Shown: positions 34,284 through 43,788, numbered from the stretch's first letter. The stretch is 64,000 bases of DNA from a bacterium (GCA_016712675.1 JADJQR010000001.1:1054001-1118000), one strand, 5' to 3'. Numbers and translations: made by a program. Notes: generated by a model not told the origin, from the sequence alone.

Positions 34284-35149
34284 GCCGCGACCTGACGCCC
34301 ACGCCGGGATACGTCGTGCGACCGGCGGAGCGCTCGCTCGATCGGCGACTGGAAGAGCTGCGCGGGCGGGGCTACCGCGGTGGCTTCATCCCCAGGCACC
34401 GCGCGCTGCTGTCATCGCCGCGCCACGGAGGCAAGCTCCTGACCGCAGGGCTGCTGGTGCTGGCGTTCTGGGCGCTCCTGTTCGTGACCCGCCACGGCGT
34501 GGCCCGCCTGTGGCTCGGGATCATGGATTTCTGGCGGTCCGTCGTCGGCATGGAGGGGGCCGCCAGCCTGGTTTCCTACGAACTGGCCGGCCTCCGCTTC
34601 GACGTGCCGTATCTCGCCTTCCAGGCCGCGACGCCCGGCGAACTGGCATGGCTGGTCGGTGCCGGCATCACGGCGGTCGTGCTCGTGGCCTCGCTGTTCC
34701 TGCCGCACCGGCTGCTGCCGCTGTCGTACTTCCTGCGCATCGCCGGCTTCTTCCAGGCGACCGCGCAGGTCTACTTCCATTTCTGGGGCGACCACTTCCC
34801 CTATACCGGCGACGGCTACGTGCACGGCACGATGATCGCGGGATTCTTCCTGCTGGCGCTGGTCCCGCCGCTCCTGGGTTTCACCTACTACCTGTTCGAC
34901 TTCAGCCTTGGCCGCAAGATCGGCTTGACGGCGGCCATGCTGGGGCACCTGGTCATCATGATCCCGCTGCAGTACTTCCTGCACGCCTGGCTCATGCACC
35001 ACGCCTCGCTGCTGGTGATGCCCGTGCTGTTCTTCATCGCCGGCCTGCCGCTGGACGTGATGATGTTCATCGCGCTCTTCGGGTGGGGATTCAGCTGGCA
35101 GGACCGGCTGCAGCACGAGGACGTGCAGCGCAGGGTGCGCTTGTCCTGA
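34280..35149 (+). CDS. Polytopic membrane protein of the polysaccharide locus
   Basis: A 289-residue protein starting at ATG 34280 in an ATGA overlap with the previous gene. The first 55 residues are basic and cytosolic-looking (PAERSLDRRLEELRGRGYRG). About six or seven membrane segments follow, for example LLTAGLLVLAFWALLFVTRH, ELAWLVGAGITAVVLVASLF, MIAGFFLLALVPPLLGFTYY and LLVMPVLFFIAGLPLDVMMF. Conserved-looking charged or polar residues in HFWGDHFPYTGDGYVHG lie between segments. I do not recognise the family. The context suggests a partner in polymer synthesis or export. Confidence 0.75.
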   Translation: MSRDLTPTPGYVVRPAERSLDRRLEELRGRGYRGGFIPRHRALLSSPRHGGKLLTAGLLVLAFWALLFVTRHGVARLWLGIMDFWRSVVGMEGAASLVSYELAGLRFDVPYLAFQAATPGELAWLVGAGITAVVLVASLFLPHRLLPLSYFLRIAGFFQATAQVYFHFWGDHFPYTGDGYVHGTMIAGFFLLALVPPLLGFTYYLFDFSLGRKIGLTAAMLGHLVIMIPLQYFLHAWLMHHASLLVMPVLFFIAGLPLDVMMFIALFGWGFSWQDRLQHEDVQRRVRLS

Positions 35150-35180
35150 GGCGCGCTGCGCGCGCGGAGGAGACGTTGTC

Positions 35181-36053
35181 ATGTGCGAAAGGCGCCGGAA
35201 TCCCGGACTCCGCGGCGCGCTGCCCGTGGGCGCGGCCCTGCTGTTGCTGCTGGCGGGTCCGGCCGCGGCCCAGGTGCCGCCGGAGATCACCGATCGCCCG
35301 CCGGGGGTGGCGCCCGACGTCGCGCGCCCGGTGGAGCAGGTGATCGAGTTCGGCCTCGGCCTCGGCCGCTACGATTTCCGCGGTTCCGACGCCACGAGCG
35401 GGTTCGACAGCCAGTTCGTGCGCTATGCGCACACGCGGCCGCGACGCGATGCCTGGCGCCTGACCGTGGGGCGACAGCACCGACTGGACGACTCGAGCCT
35501 GGACGGCGGCCTCTCGTACACGCGCTTCCTGGGCGACACGGGCCTGACGGCCGGCATATCCAGCGGCACCGGCGATGTCCTGGCGCATCGCTACCGCCTG
35601 GACCTCGGGATCACGCAGCCGGTCGCCGGTCTGCTGGCGAGCCTGGGCTACACGCGCCTCGAGAGCAAGGCGGAGAACAGCTCGCACGGCTGGAGCCTGG
35701 GTCTGACCCGCTGGTTCAGCCACGTCATCCTCAGCGCCGGCCACCGCCTGGAGTTCGGCCAGCCTGGCGACACCGAGTCGTCCACGACAAGCCTCGGCAT
35801 CACCTGGTACACCTGGCGAAGGACCTACCTGGGCGTCGGTGCCGACTTCGGCCAGGTGGCCTACCAGTTGGTCGGCCCCGGTGTGCCGGTCACCAGCGAG
35901 GTGCTGGTGGACTACGACGCCTGGAACGCGCACGTCGCCCTGTTGCGGTACCTGGATGACCGCTCGGGCCTCAACCTGCGCTACGACCACGGCGACGCGC
36001 GGGACATCTGGACCACTGACGGCGTGTCGGCGTCCTACTTCCGCGAATGGTGA
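35181..36053 (+). CDS. YaiO-family outer-membrane beta-barrel protein
   Basis: A 290-residue exported protein with GGAGGAG upstream of the ATG and a signal peptide ending near AGPAAAQ. The mature part is composed of alternating strands with aromatic belts (FGLGLGRYDFRGSDATSGFD, GWSLGLTRWFSHVILSAGHR, SLGITWYTWRRTYLGVGADF) and ends in an aromatic residue (SASYFREW), typical of outer-membrane barrels. The pattern matches YaiO-type barrels that are often found beside GT2 glycosyltransferases. It is probably the outer-membrane element of the exopolysaccharide locus. It overlaps the next gene by seven bases. Confidence 0.75.
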   Translation: MCERRRNPGLRGALPVGAALLLLLAGPAAAQVPPEITDRPPGVAPDVARPVEQVIEFGLGLGRYDFRGSDATSGFDSQFVRYAHTRPRRDAWRLTVGRQHRLDDSSLDGGLSYTRFLGDTGLTAGISSGTGDVLAHRYRLDLGITQPVAGLLASLGYTRLESKAENSSHGWSLGLTRWFSHVILSAGHRLEFGQPGDTESSTTSLGITWYTWRRTYLGVGADFGQVAYQLVGPGVPVTSEVLVDYDAWNAHVALLRYLDDRSGLNLRYDHGDARDIWTTDGVSASYFREW

Positions 36054-37903
36054 GCGCCAGCTGTCCCGCCGTGCGGTGGTTCGCAGGCGTGACGGTGTTC
36101 CTGGCGCTGCTGCAGGTCTGCACGCTGTGGTCGGGCGCGCTTGGCCTTGTGCTGGGCCGCGGCGCGTCGGCAGCCTTCACGGCGATCTCCCTGCTGGCGG
36201 CGGCGCTGTTCGGCCTGTCCTTTCGGGACGAGGCGGGGGATCGTCGCCGTCCCGGGAGCGTCGGCGGGGCTTCCGGCGTGCTTCTGCGGGTGACGACCGC
36301 CGTTGCGCTTGCCTGGACCGCGCTGCTCTGGGTCCGCCTGTGGCTGCTGGCCGCGCGCCGTGCGCCTTACGACTGGGATGGGCTCTACTACCACCTGCCG
36401 GCCATCCACGAATGGGCCGTCGCCGGCCGGGTTTCGTGGCTCGCGTCACCGCCGGACGTCCCCTTCGTCAACTATCCGATGGGCGTCGAGGCCACGACGT
36501 TCGCGCTGCACCGCCTGCACGGCGCCGAGGCGCTGCTCAACGCGGGCAACCTCTGGTATTGGCCGCTGGCGGTGCTGGCGGTGGTGGTCATTGCCGGGCG
36601 CCTGGGCGCCTCGACGGCGTGGTCCTGGCTGGCCGGCGCCCTGGTGTCGGGTTCACCGGTGCTGGTGGCGCAGAGCCCGACCTGCTACACCGATCCTGCC
36701 TTCGCGGCCACGGTGCTGGCCTCGCTGGCGGCGACGATGCTGGTGCTCTTTCCCGCCGGCAGCTCACGGGTCGGCCCCTGGGCGCTGTGGGGCGCCGCGC
36801 TGGGGCTGATGGCCGGGGCCAAAGGCAGCGGCGTCCCGTTCGCGCTGATCAACGCGGCGATGGTCGTCTCGGTGCTTGCCTGGCGCGAACGAAGCGCGGC
36901 CGCGCGCCGCTGGCCGCAGCTTCTGCTGGCCGCGGGGGCGGCCGTGGCGACCGGCGGCTACTGGTACCTGCGCAATGCCCTGCTGACGGGCAACCCGGTC
37001 CACCCCATCCAGGTGGCCATCGGCCACAAGGTGATCTTTCCGGGCTACGACCATGTGCAGTTCAGCGAGGCCAACCTGCCGGCCTGGCTGGCCGCCTACC
37101 CGACCTGGCTGCGGATGCCGGTGTCCTGGCTGCAGCCGGACGCGCCCATCCACGGCTATGCTCCGACCGGCGGGCTCGGCTACCTGTGGCCCGTGGCCTG
37201 CGTGCCGGCCATCGCGGTGCTGGCGGTGCTGGTGGTGCGCCGCCGCCGTGACAGCTTCGCCGGTGCGTACCTGTTCCTGGCCGGCCTGGTGACGATGCTG
37301 CTGGCGGCCCAGACCTCGGCCTGGTGGGCCCGCTTCACCGTGTGGCTCATCGGCCTGGGCTTGCCGGCCCTGGTGGTCCTGCTGCAGCGCGCGCAGGCGG
37401 CGGCGCGCCCGGGCCCCGTGCGGCTGCTGGTGGTCGGCGCCGCGCTGGCCTGCGTGGCGCTGTCCGGCTGGGAAGGCAACCGCACGCTGGCGCTGGAACA
37501 GGCGGAGGGTCGCCTGCCCGCGACCGCAAGCGGCGGCGCGGCGTACCGTACCTCGCTGCAGTACATCTTCCCGGAGCTCGACGGCCTGCCGGGCCTGGAA
37601 CGCTTCCTGGCCGCCGAGACCATCGGCCGCACCCGCTGGGGGCGCCTGGGCACGCTCATGGGCGGGGTGCTGAGCCAGCCGCCGGGACAGCGACGGATCG
37701 TCGTGCTGCCGCCGCACCCGGGTCAGGCGGACCTGGCGGCGCTGCGGGCGGCGGGCGCCACGTGGCTGGTCTGGGACCTGGAGGCGGAGCCCGACGTCCC
37801 GCCGCACGTCTGGGCCTGGGTCGCCGAGCAGATCGCAGCCCCGGCCGGAACGGGATCCGCGTTCCTGTTCCTGCGCCTGGCTTCGAGCGGGCCCGTCTCC
37901 TGA
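36047..37903 (+). CDS. GT-C type membrane glycosyltransferase
   Basis: A 618-residue polytopic protein with roughly 12 membrane segments. Shortly after the third segment comes APYDWDGLYYHLPAIHEWAV (near residue 105), the luminal acidic D-x-D-type motif of GT-C enzymes that use polyprenyl-phosphate sugars, followed by NYPMGVEATTFALHRLHGAE. A soluble C-terminal domain contains IFPELDGLPGLERFLAAETI and ends AFLFLRLASSGPVS. The seven-base overlap with the YaiO-like gene places it in the polysaccharide operon; it may add side sugars to the polymer outside the membrane. The donor is unknown. Confidence 0.75.
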   Translation: MVSASCPAVRWFAGVTVFLALLQVCTLWSGALGLVLGRGASAAFTAISLLAAALFGLSFRDEAGDRRRPGSVGGASGVLLRVTTAVALAWTALLWVRLWLLAARRAPYDWDGLYYHLPAIHEWAVAGRVSWLASPPDVPFVNYPMGVEATTFALHRLHGAEALLNAGNLWYWPLAVLAVVVIAGRLGASTAWSWLAGALVSGSPVLVAQSPTCYTDPAFAATVLASLAATMLVLFPAGSSRVGPWALWGAALGLMAGAKGSGVPFALINAAMVVSVLAWRERSAAARRWPQLLLAAGAAVATGGYWYLRNALLTGNPVHPIQVAIGHKVIFPGYDHVQFSEANLPAWLAAYPTWLRMPVSWLQPDAPIHGYAPTGGLGYLWPVACVPAIAVLAVLVVRRRRDSFAGAYLFLAGLVTMLLAAQTSAWWARFTVWLIGLGLPALVVLLQRAQAAARPGPVRLLVVGAALACVALSGWEGNRTLALEQAEGRLPATASGGAAYRTSLQYIFPELDGLPGLERFLAAETIGRTRWGRLGTLMGGVLSQPPGQRRIVVLPPHPGQADLAALRAAGATWLVWDLEAEPDVPPHVWAWVAEQIAAPAGTGSAFLFLRLASSGPVS

Positions 37904-38025
37904 ACCGCGGCCTCGCCGGTCCCTGCTCCCGCCGGCGAACACGATGGCGAACCCCCGTGCGCGTGCTTACCGTCTCGGTTCAGCCGTAGCCGCCGTTGCC
38001 GCGCCCAGGACGGGAAGATGGGCCT

Positions 38026-39564
38026 GTGAATTCGCAATCCGCCACGAAGAAGATGTCGGCCCTGGACCGCTTCCTCTCCTTCGTGGAGCGCGCCGGCAAT
38101 CTGCTGCCCCACCCCGCCACGCTGTTCGCGGGCTTCGCGGTGCTGGTGGTGCTGCTCAGCTGGCTCGTGGCCCGCTTCGAGGTGAGCGTGGTGCATCCGG
38201 GCACCGGCGCGGTGGTCACGCCGTTCAACCTGCTGAGCGCCGATGGCCTGCACATGATCCTCACCCGGATGGTGACGAACTTCACGGGCTTCGCGCCGCT
38301 GGGCACCGTGCTGGTGGCCCTGCTGGGCATCGGCATCGCCGAGGGCAGCGGCCTCATCGGCGCCGCCCTGCGCGCGGTGGTGCTGGCCGCGCCGCGGAAG
38401 CTGCTCACCTTCGTGGTGGTCTTCGCGGGGGTCATCAGCAACACCGCCAGCGAAGTGGGCTACGTGCTGCTGGTGCCCCTGGCCGCGGTGATCTTCCTGG
38501 CCGCCGGTCGCCATCCGCTGGCCGGCCTGGCGGCGGCCTTCGCCGGCGTTTCCGGCGGCTACAGCGCCAACCTGCTGCTGGGTACCATCGATCCCCTGCT
38601 GGCCGGTCTCAGCCAGGAAGCGGCCCACATCCTGGACCCGGACTACGCCGTGAACCCGGCCTGCAACTACTACTTCATGTTCGCCAGCACCTTCGTCATC
38701 GCCGTCCTCGGCACCTGGGTCACCGAGCGCATCGTGGCGCCCCGCCTGGGCCGGTACACGGGTGATGAGAAGCCCGAAGAGATCCGCAAGGCCACGCCCC
38801 AGGAGAAGAAGGGGCTGACGTACGCCGGAGTCTCCCTGCTGCTGTTCGTCGGCTGGATCCTCTGGGGCCTCCTGCCCGAGCGGGGCTTCCTGCGCGATCC
38901 CAACACGTTCGAGGTCCTCCATTCGCCCTTCATGAGCGGGATCGTGGCGCTGATCTTCATCGGCGCCGCCATCTCGGGCATCGCGTACGGCATCGGCGCG
39001 GGCACCTTCAAGAGCGACAACGACGTGATGAAGGGCATGAGCAGGAGTATGGAGACACTCGGCAGCTACATCGTCCTGGTCTTCTTCGCCGCGCAGTTCG
39101 TGGCCTACTTCAACTGGACCAACCTCGGCCTCATCATGGCCATCAAGGGGGCCGCCGGGCTCAAGGCGCTGAACCTCGGGCCCATCCCCCTGATGCTCGC
39201 CTTCGTGCTGGTGAGCGCCGTCATCAACCTGGTGATGGGCAGCGCCAGCGCCAAGTGGGCCATCATGGCGCCGGTGTTCATCCCCATGTTCATGCTGCTG
39301 GGCTACAGTCCGGAGTTCACCCAGATGGCCTACCGCGTGGGCGACAGCGTCACCAACATCATCAGTCCCATGATGAGCTACTTCGCCCTGATCGTGGCCT
39401 TCATCGCCCGCTACGACAAGAAGGCGGGCATCGGCACCGTGATCAGCACCATGCTACCCTACAGCGCGGTGTTCTTCATCGGCTGGAGCCTGCTGCTGGT
39501 CGTCTGGGTGCTGCTGGAGCTGCCGATCGGGCCGGGCGCGTCCCTGTTCGTGCCGGTGCCATAG
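38026..39564 (+). CDS. abgT: AbgT family transporter
   Basis: A 512-residue inner-membrane transporter of the AbgT (p-aminobenzoyl-glutamate/sulfonamide exporter) family. Signature segments are [20 protein letters not shown] at the N-terminus, [53 protein letters not shown] and the C-terminal [20 protein letters not shown] start at GTG 38026, giving the usual family length; ATG 38053 is possible. It could import aminoacyl-glutamate-type compounds or export folate intermediates; substrate direction cannot be set from sequence. Confidence 0.93.
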   Translation: MNSQSATKKMSALDRFLSFVERAGNLLPHPATLFAGFAVLVVLLSWLVARFEVSVVHPGTGAVVTPFNLLSADGLHMILTRMVTNFTGFAPLGTVLVALLGIGIAEGSGLIGAALRAVVLAAPRKLLTFVVVFAGVISNTASEVGYVLLVPLAAVIFLAAGRHPLAGLAAAFAGVSGGYSANLLLGTIDPLLAGLSQEAAHILDPDYAVNPACNYYFMFASTFVIAVLGTWVTERIVAPRLGRYTGDEKPEEIRKATPQEKKGLTYAGVSLLLFVGWILWGLLPERGFLRDPNTFEVLHSPFMSGIVALIFIGAAISGIAYGIGAGTFKSDNDVMKGMSRSMETLGSYIVLVFFAAQFVAYFNWTNLGLIMAIKGAAGLKALNLGPIPLMLAFVLVSAVINLVMGSASAKWAIMAPVFIPMFMLLGYSPEFTQMAYRVGDSVTNIISPMMSYFALIVAFIARYDKKAGIGTVISTMLPYSAVFFIGWSLLLVVWVLLELPIGPGASLFVPVP

Positions 39565-39579
39565 GCGGCCGATGACCCC

Positions 39580-39597
39580 GCCGCCCCGCGGGGCGGC
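39580..39597. terminator. Palindromic hairpin after abgT
   Basis: GCCGCCCCGCGGGGCGGC is a perfect 18-bp palindrome starting 16 bases after the abgT stop. It forms a very stable stem but has no T-tract. Confidence 0.4.
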
Positions 39598-39636
39598 ACG
39601 GCCGGCGTTGGACAACCCTCTCCCTGGAGTGCCTGG

Positions 39637-40770
39637 ATGCCCGCGATCACCCGGATCCCTGGCTGGCGCCGCTGGTGGCCCGTCCTGCTGCTGCTCGCCG
39701 GTCCTGTCCGCGCCACCGTCGCACCGACCGAGCCCGGCGCGACCGCCGCCACCGACACCGCCACCGACACCGCCGCGACCCCGCGCGGCAGCCTGTCGGT
39801 GATCCCGGCCCTGTTCTACTCGCCGGAAACGCGCCTTGGCGCCGGCGCCTTCGCCATCCGCACTTTCCGGCCCGCCGGAGCCGGTGACGACGCGCGTCCT
39901 TCCAGCTTCACCGTCGGGGTGATCGGCACGGTGGAGAAGCAGGCAACGCTCTTCCTGTCGGCCGAACATTACCACCGCGGCGGCGCGCAGCGCTGGCTGG
40001 GCCAGGCCTCGTGGAGCCACTTCCCCGCCAAGTTCTACGGCGTCGGCCCGCAGACGTCGGAGCTGAATGAGGAGGACTACACGCCGCGGACGTTCTCTCT
40101 GCAGGGACAGTTCCTGCTGCGCCTGCGGCCGGGCCTGAACGTCGGCCCGGCGCTCGAGTACCAGAGCCTACACCTGGCCAAGGTGGAGGAGGGGGGCCTG
40201 CTGGCGACCGGCAGTGTCCCGGGCACCGAAGGCGGCGGCTCGGCCGGTGCCGGCCTGGTCATCCAGTTCGACACGCGCGACAACGTCTTCTTCCCCACCC
40301 GCGGGCACCTGCACGAGGCGGCCGTTGCCGCATTCGGCGGCGACGACACCTGGACCCGCTGGCGGCTGGACCTGCGAAGCTACCTGCCGCTGGGCCCGCG
40401 GCACACCGTGGCGCTGCAGGCGCTGCTGCTGGCCAACAGCGGGCAGCCGCCGCTGACGCAACTGGCCCTGCTGGGCGGCCAGAACGTGCTGCGCGGCTAC
40501 TACGAGGGCCGCGACCGCGACCGCTGCCTGGCCGCGTTCCAGGCCGAGTACCGGCGCCCGCTGGGCGGCCGCTTCGGCGCCGCGCTGTTCGCGGCCGCCG
40601 GCACCGTGGCGGGCGACACCGACCGGCTCGCCGTGGACCAGGCGCGGGTTGCCGGCGGGGTCGGGCTGCGGTACCAGCTCAGTGTCAGCGAAGGGATCAA
40701 CTTCCGGCTGGACTACGGCGTCGGCGAGGATTCGTCCGGCATGTACTTCACGGCCACCGAGGCGTTCTGA
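39637..40770 (+). CDS. BamA/TamA-family outer-membrane beta-barrel protein
   Basis: A 377-residue exported protein with GGAG nine bases before the ATG and a signal peptide (WWPVLLLLAGPVRA). A short Thr/Ala-rich spacer is followed by a 16-strand-type barrel of the bacterial surface antigen (D15) class: LSVIPALFYSPETRLGAGAF, AGLVIQFDTRDNVFFPTRGH, the family's RGY segment in GGQNVLRGYYEGRDRDR, and GGVGLRYQLSVSEGINFRLD. No POTRA domains precede the barrel, so it is not BamA itself but a POTRA-less relative. It converges with the GH53 gene, leaving 15 bases between stops. Confidence 0.85.
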   Translation: MPAITRIPGWRRWWPVLLLLAGPVRATVAPTEPGATAATDTATDTAATPRGSLSVIPALFYSPETRLGAGAFAIRTFRPAGAGDDARPSSFTVGVIGTVEKQATLFLSAEHYHRGGAQRWLGQASWSHFPAKFYGVGPQTSELNEEDYTPRTFSLQGQFLLRLRPGLNVGPALEYQSLHLAKVEEGGLLATGSVPGTEGGGSAGAGLVIQFDTRDNVFFPTRGHLHEAAVAAFGGDDTWTRWRLDLRSYLPLGPRHTVALQALLLANSGQPPLTQLALLGGQNVLRGYYEGRDRDRCLAAFQAEYRRPLGGRFGAALFAAAGTVAGDTDRLAVDQARVAGGVGLRYQLSVSEGINFRLDYGVGEDSSGMYFTATEAF

Positions 40771-40785
40771 CCTTCCCGGCCGCCG

Positions 40786-42507
40786 TCAGCGGACCAGCAC
40801 CATCCGCCGCTGCTCGACGCCCTGCGGCGTGACCAGTTCGTACAGGTAGATCCCCGACGGCAACGCGCGGCCGGCGTCGACCGTGCCGGCCCAGCCCAGG
40901 CGATGCCACCCCGCGTCGGCTACCGCGTCGACCAGCGTGCGCACCAGCCTTCCGGCCACGTCGTAGATCTTGAGGCGGATCGGGCCGGCGTGCTCGAGCC
41001 TGAAGCGGATCTCGGTGGCGGGGTTGAAGGGGTTGGGCCGGTTCTGCAGCAGGCTCGCGCCGGCCGGCGCGGGCGCATCCGAAGCCGCGTTGCCGGCGGC
41101 ACCGAACCAGAGACCCGGCAGTGCCTCGCCCTCGAAATCGAAGAGCGTCAGGTTTTCCCACGGGTTGCCGGGCCCGCCGTCGACGGGGATGAACGCCGGC
41201 TCCCAGCAGACCACCCCGACGCCGCCCGAGGTCTCGACGACGCGCCGCACATCCCGCAGGAAATCGCGCTGCCCGGGCGGCGTCGCCGGATAGCCCGCGT
41301 GGAGCGATGTCCCGGCCGTGACGAAGTTCCCCGTCGCGTCGGCCGCCGCCAGCGTCCACGGATACGCCGTCTCGACCACCAGCAGCGGCTTGCCGTAGCG
41401 CGGCCGCAGGTCGCGCAGGTTCGCCTGCAGTTGCCAGAGCGTGCCGTGCCACCAGGGATAGTAGGACAGGCCGATCACGTCGTAGTCCACGCCGGCGGCG
41501 GCCAGCCGGTCCAGGAACCAGCGGCAGCGGGCGTTGTCGCCCCCGGGCGCCAGGTGCACGACCAGTTCGGTCGGCGCGCCGGGCGGCAGCGCGGCGCGGG
41601 CGGCGCCGGCCGCCGCCTGCAGCAGGGTCGTCAGCGTGTCCCACTGCGTGGGCGTGTCCCACGCGCTGCCGGGCCAGCCCACGCGCCCGGCGTCCCAGAG
41701 CAGGCCCGCGTCGATCTCGTTGCCCAGCTGGACGTAGCGCGGCGTCAGTCCCTCGTCGACGAAGCGGGCCACGACGTGTGCCGTGTAGGCGGCCACCGAA
41801 TCGGCCAGCGTCGCGACCGGGGTGCCCTGCCAGGCGGCGGGCATCGTCTGCTGGCCGGGGTCGGCCCATCCGTCGGAGTAGTGGAGGTCGAGCATCAGGG
41901 CGAACCCCGCGGCCTGCACCTGGTGGGCGAACGCGACGGTGGCTTCGAGGCCGTGCCACGGCTCGGTCGGCGTGTGCCACAGCCGCAGCCGCACCAGGCC
42001 GACGCCGGCCTCCGCGACGAGCGCCAGCAGCGGCGCCTGCTGCCCGTCGCGGCTGAACGCCGCGCCGAGCGCTGACAGTTGCGGCACGAACGACAGGTCC
42101 GCTCCGACCACGCGCGCATCCGCACTCAGGGTGGCGGCCAGGTCCGCGAAGGGGGCGGTCGGCGGGCTGCCGCCGCCGGCCGGCACCTGCCAGGTCCGGT
42201 TCGGGATGTCCTCCTCCCAGATCTCGGCGCCGCCGCTGCGGACGATCAGGAACTTGTAGGCGATGCCGCCGGCGGGCAGGTCGGCGACCACCGCATAGAC
42301 GCTCCCGCCGGCGTGCGCCTGCAGGATGCGCTGCGCGGCGGCCCAGCCGTCGAAATCGCCGCGCAGCTCGAGGCGGTCGCTCGCTGGATCGAAGTAGCCG
42401 GCGGCCAGGTAGGGCCCCATGTCCACGCGGAACGTCACCGGCGCGGCCCGGGCCGCTGCCGGCAGCAGGACGCAGCAGCACAGGAACAGGGGCAGCAGAC
42501 CGATCAC
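40786..42507 (-). CDS. GH53 endo-beta-1,4-galactanase with FlgD-like C-terminal module
   Basis: A 573-residue secreted glycosidase. I start at the GTG at 42507 because GGAGG lies six bases upstream and a signal peptide follows (VIGLLPLFLCCCVLLPAAAR). Residues 25-105 look like a carbohydrate-binding or CBM48-type strand domain (GDFDGWAAAQRIL). The GH53 barrel follows: VGLVRLRLWHTPTEPWHG, LMLDLHYSDGWADPG, the acid/base glutamate in QLGNEIDAGLLW (near residue 262) and the nucleophile in LVVETAYPWTL (near 379). The C-terminus is LLQNRPNPFNPATEIRFRL then KIYDVAGRLVRTLVD, a FlgD-Ig/T9SS-type sorting-like module. It should cut beta-1,4-galactan side chains of pectin. Confidence 0.93.
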   Translation of the reverse strand: MIGLLPLFLCCCVLLPAAARAAPVTFRVDMGPYLAAGYFDPASDRLELRGDFDGWAAAQRILQAHAGGSVYAVVADLPAGGIAYKFLIVRSGGAEIWEEDIPNRTWQVPAGGGSPPTAPFADLAATLSADARVVGADLSFVPQLSALGAAFSRDGQQAPLLALVAEAGVGLVRLRLWHTPTEPWHGLEATVAFAHQVQAAGFALMLDLHYSDGWADPGQQTMPAAWQGTPVATLADSVAAYTAHVVARFVDEGLTPRYVQLGNEIDAGLLWDAGRVGWPGSAWDTPTQWDTLTTLLQAAAGAARAALPPGAPTELVVHLAPGGDNARCRWFLDRLAAAGVDYDVIGLSYYPWWHGTLWQLQANLRDLRPRYGKPLLVVETAYPWTLAAADATGNFVTAGTSLHAGYPATPPGQRDFLRDVRRVVETSGGVGVVCWEPAFIPVDGGPGNPWENLTLFDFEGEALPGLWFGAAGNAASDAPAPAGASLLQNRPNPFNPATEIRFRLEHAGPIRLKIYDVAGRLVRTLVDAVADAGWHRLGWAGTVDAGRALPSGIYLYELVTPQGVEQRRMVLVR

Positions 42508-42937
42508 GGTGATCCTCCGGTCGGTGCGGGCGGGCGGGCGAGGGCCGGGTCGTTCACCACACCAGTATAGACCATGCACGTGTCGCTGATCGGGCGTTGC
42601 CGGTCCCCGGCCACCGAAGAGCGTCCGGATCGCAAGGCAAGGCAGTCGATCTTCAGGGGGCCACGGGATGCGCAATCACGCGCTTCGAGCCGCTCCTTCA
42701 CGAGGCGAGGGCGGCTGGAATCGCGCGACGCCTTGACATAAAGACATACCTTATTTTCAATTGCTGACATTCGGCGCGTAGAGAAAATCGGATTTCGTTG
42801 TCAAAATTATAACTGATTATGTGGCAATTGATTAGCGACAGTACCGTCGCCCCTCATATATACAGATCGCGCGTATAGTTCTTGCTCCCGTCTGGTCCCG
42901 GCCTCTGAGTTGGCCGGCCGACAAGGAGGTTACCGCC
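42508..42937. other. AT-rich intergenic region between divergent secreted-protein genes
   Basis: No gene is supportable here. From about 42730 to 42880 the sequence is strikingly AT-rich compared with its flanks. It contains TTGACA (42733-42738), a 17-base spacer and TTCAAT (42756-42761) pointing toward the FN3-like gene; TGTCAA at 42799-42804, which reads TTGACA on the minus strand; TATAGT (42874-42879); and a GCGAC/GTCGC stem at 42835-42850. It most likely holds promoters for both divergent genes. Confidence 0.5.
42733..42761 (+). promoter_or_regulatory. Candidate sigma70 promoter in the AT-rich island
   Basis: A perfect -35 hexamer TTGACA, a 17-base spacer and TTCAAT (four of six). It would give a leader of about 170 bases before the AAGGAGGT ribosome site at 42923-42930. 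Confidence 0.35.
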
Positions 42938-43687
42938 GTGATGACCATCGCCCCTTCGCCAGCACCCGAGCTCTTCCGCTTCCTCGCTCGTTCCTCGTCC
43001 ATCGCCGGCTGGCGTTCCGCCCCCCCGCGGTCCGTGCTCGTGTACGTCGTCCTCATCGCCGCCTGCCTGCTCTCTCGGCACGGGATGGCCGACTCCGCCT
43101 GGCCCGCTACCGGTTCGGTCGAGCGAACGGTCCATTGGGCGCCGTCACCGACACAGGATGCGAACGGCCACGACCTCCCGCCGGCCGTGGCTTACGAGGT
43201 CTGGCTGACCGTCGATGCCCGCCCCGAATCGCTGGCTGCGGTGGTCCCGGATTCCCAGGTGACGCTGGTTCTCGAAGCCGGCTCCACGCACGTCGTGCGA
43301 GTCCGCGCGCGGAGCGCCGCGGGAGCTCTCTCGCTGTTCAGCGAACCATCCGACCCTTTCCTGGGCGCCAAGGACGTGGCCGGCGTCGACGGTCCGCCAA
43401 CGCCGGCGGTGTTCGGACCGGCCTGGCCGAACCCCTTCAACGCCCGCGTGACCCTGCCTTATCGTGTGCCGGACGTCCTGGCTACGGACGCTGCGTTCGG
43501 GCTGACGATCCATGACCTGCGCGGAAATCTAGTCGCCACCCTGAGGCTCGATCGCCTTCCGGGCACGCACGCGGTCGTTTGGAGTGGCGTCGATCGCCTG
43601 GGCAGACGGCTCCCGTCAGGCGTCTATGTCGCGCGCTATCGGTGCGGAAGTGGCGTTTCCAACGTCCGGTTGACGCTGGTCTCCTAG
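42938..43687 (+). CDS. Exported FN3-like protein with FlgD-like C-terminal module
   Basis: A 249-residue protein with an ideal AAGGAGGT seven bases before the GTG (42938); ATG 42941 is an equally possible start. A hydrophobic segment (VLVYVVLIAACLLS) near residue 35 should export it. Residues 60-130 look like one fibronectin type III domain: VHWAPSPTQD, AVAYEVWLTVDARP, THVVRVRARSAAGALSLFSE. The C-terminal 90 residues form the FlgD-like module: WPNPFNARVTLPYRV, LTIHDLRGNLVATLRL and GRRLPSGVYVARY. No enzymatic motif is present. It is likely a small secreted or surface binding protein. Confidence 0.75.
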   Translation: MMTIAPSPAPELFRFLARSSSIAGWRSAPPRSVLVYVVLIAACLLSRHGMADSAWPATGSVERTVHWAPSPTQDANGHDLPPAVAYEVWLTVDARPESLAAVVPDSQVTLVLEAGSTHVVRVRARSAAGALSLFSEPSDPFLGAKDVAGVDGPPTPAVFGPAWPNPFNARVTLPYRVPDVLATDAAFGLTIHDLRGNLVATLRLDRLPGTHAVVWSGVDRLGRRLPSGVYVARYRCGSGVSNVRLTLVS

Positions 43688-43760
43688 ACTGCCCGCGAAG
43701 GCAAGGACCCGAACGTGACGACAACGCTGGTTGTCACGGATTTGACTCGAACACGTGTAT

Positions 43761-43788
43761 TTGATTTTTGCTGCGGCTATGGTACTAT
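43761..43788 (+). promoter_or_regulatory. Candidate promoter for the endonuclease gene
   Basis: TTGATT (43761-43766), a 16-base spacer and TACTAT (43783-43788) lie about 85 bases before the ATG at 43873, in a local AT-rich patch. An imperfect hairpin (GTGAC...GTTGTCAC, about 43715-43738) just upstream could end the preceding transcript. Confidence 0.4.
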
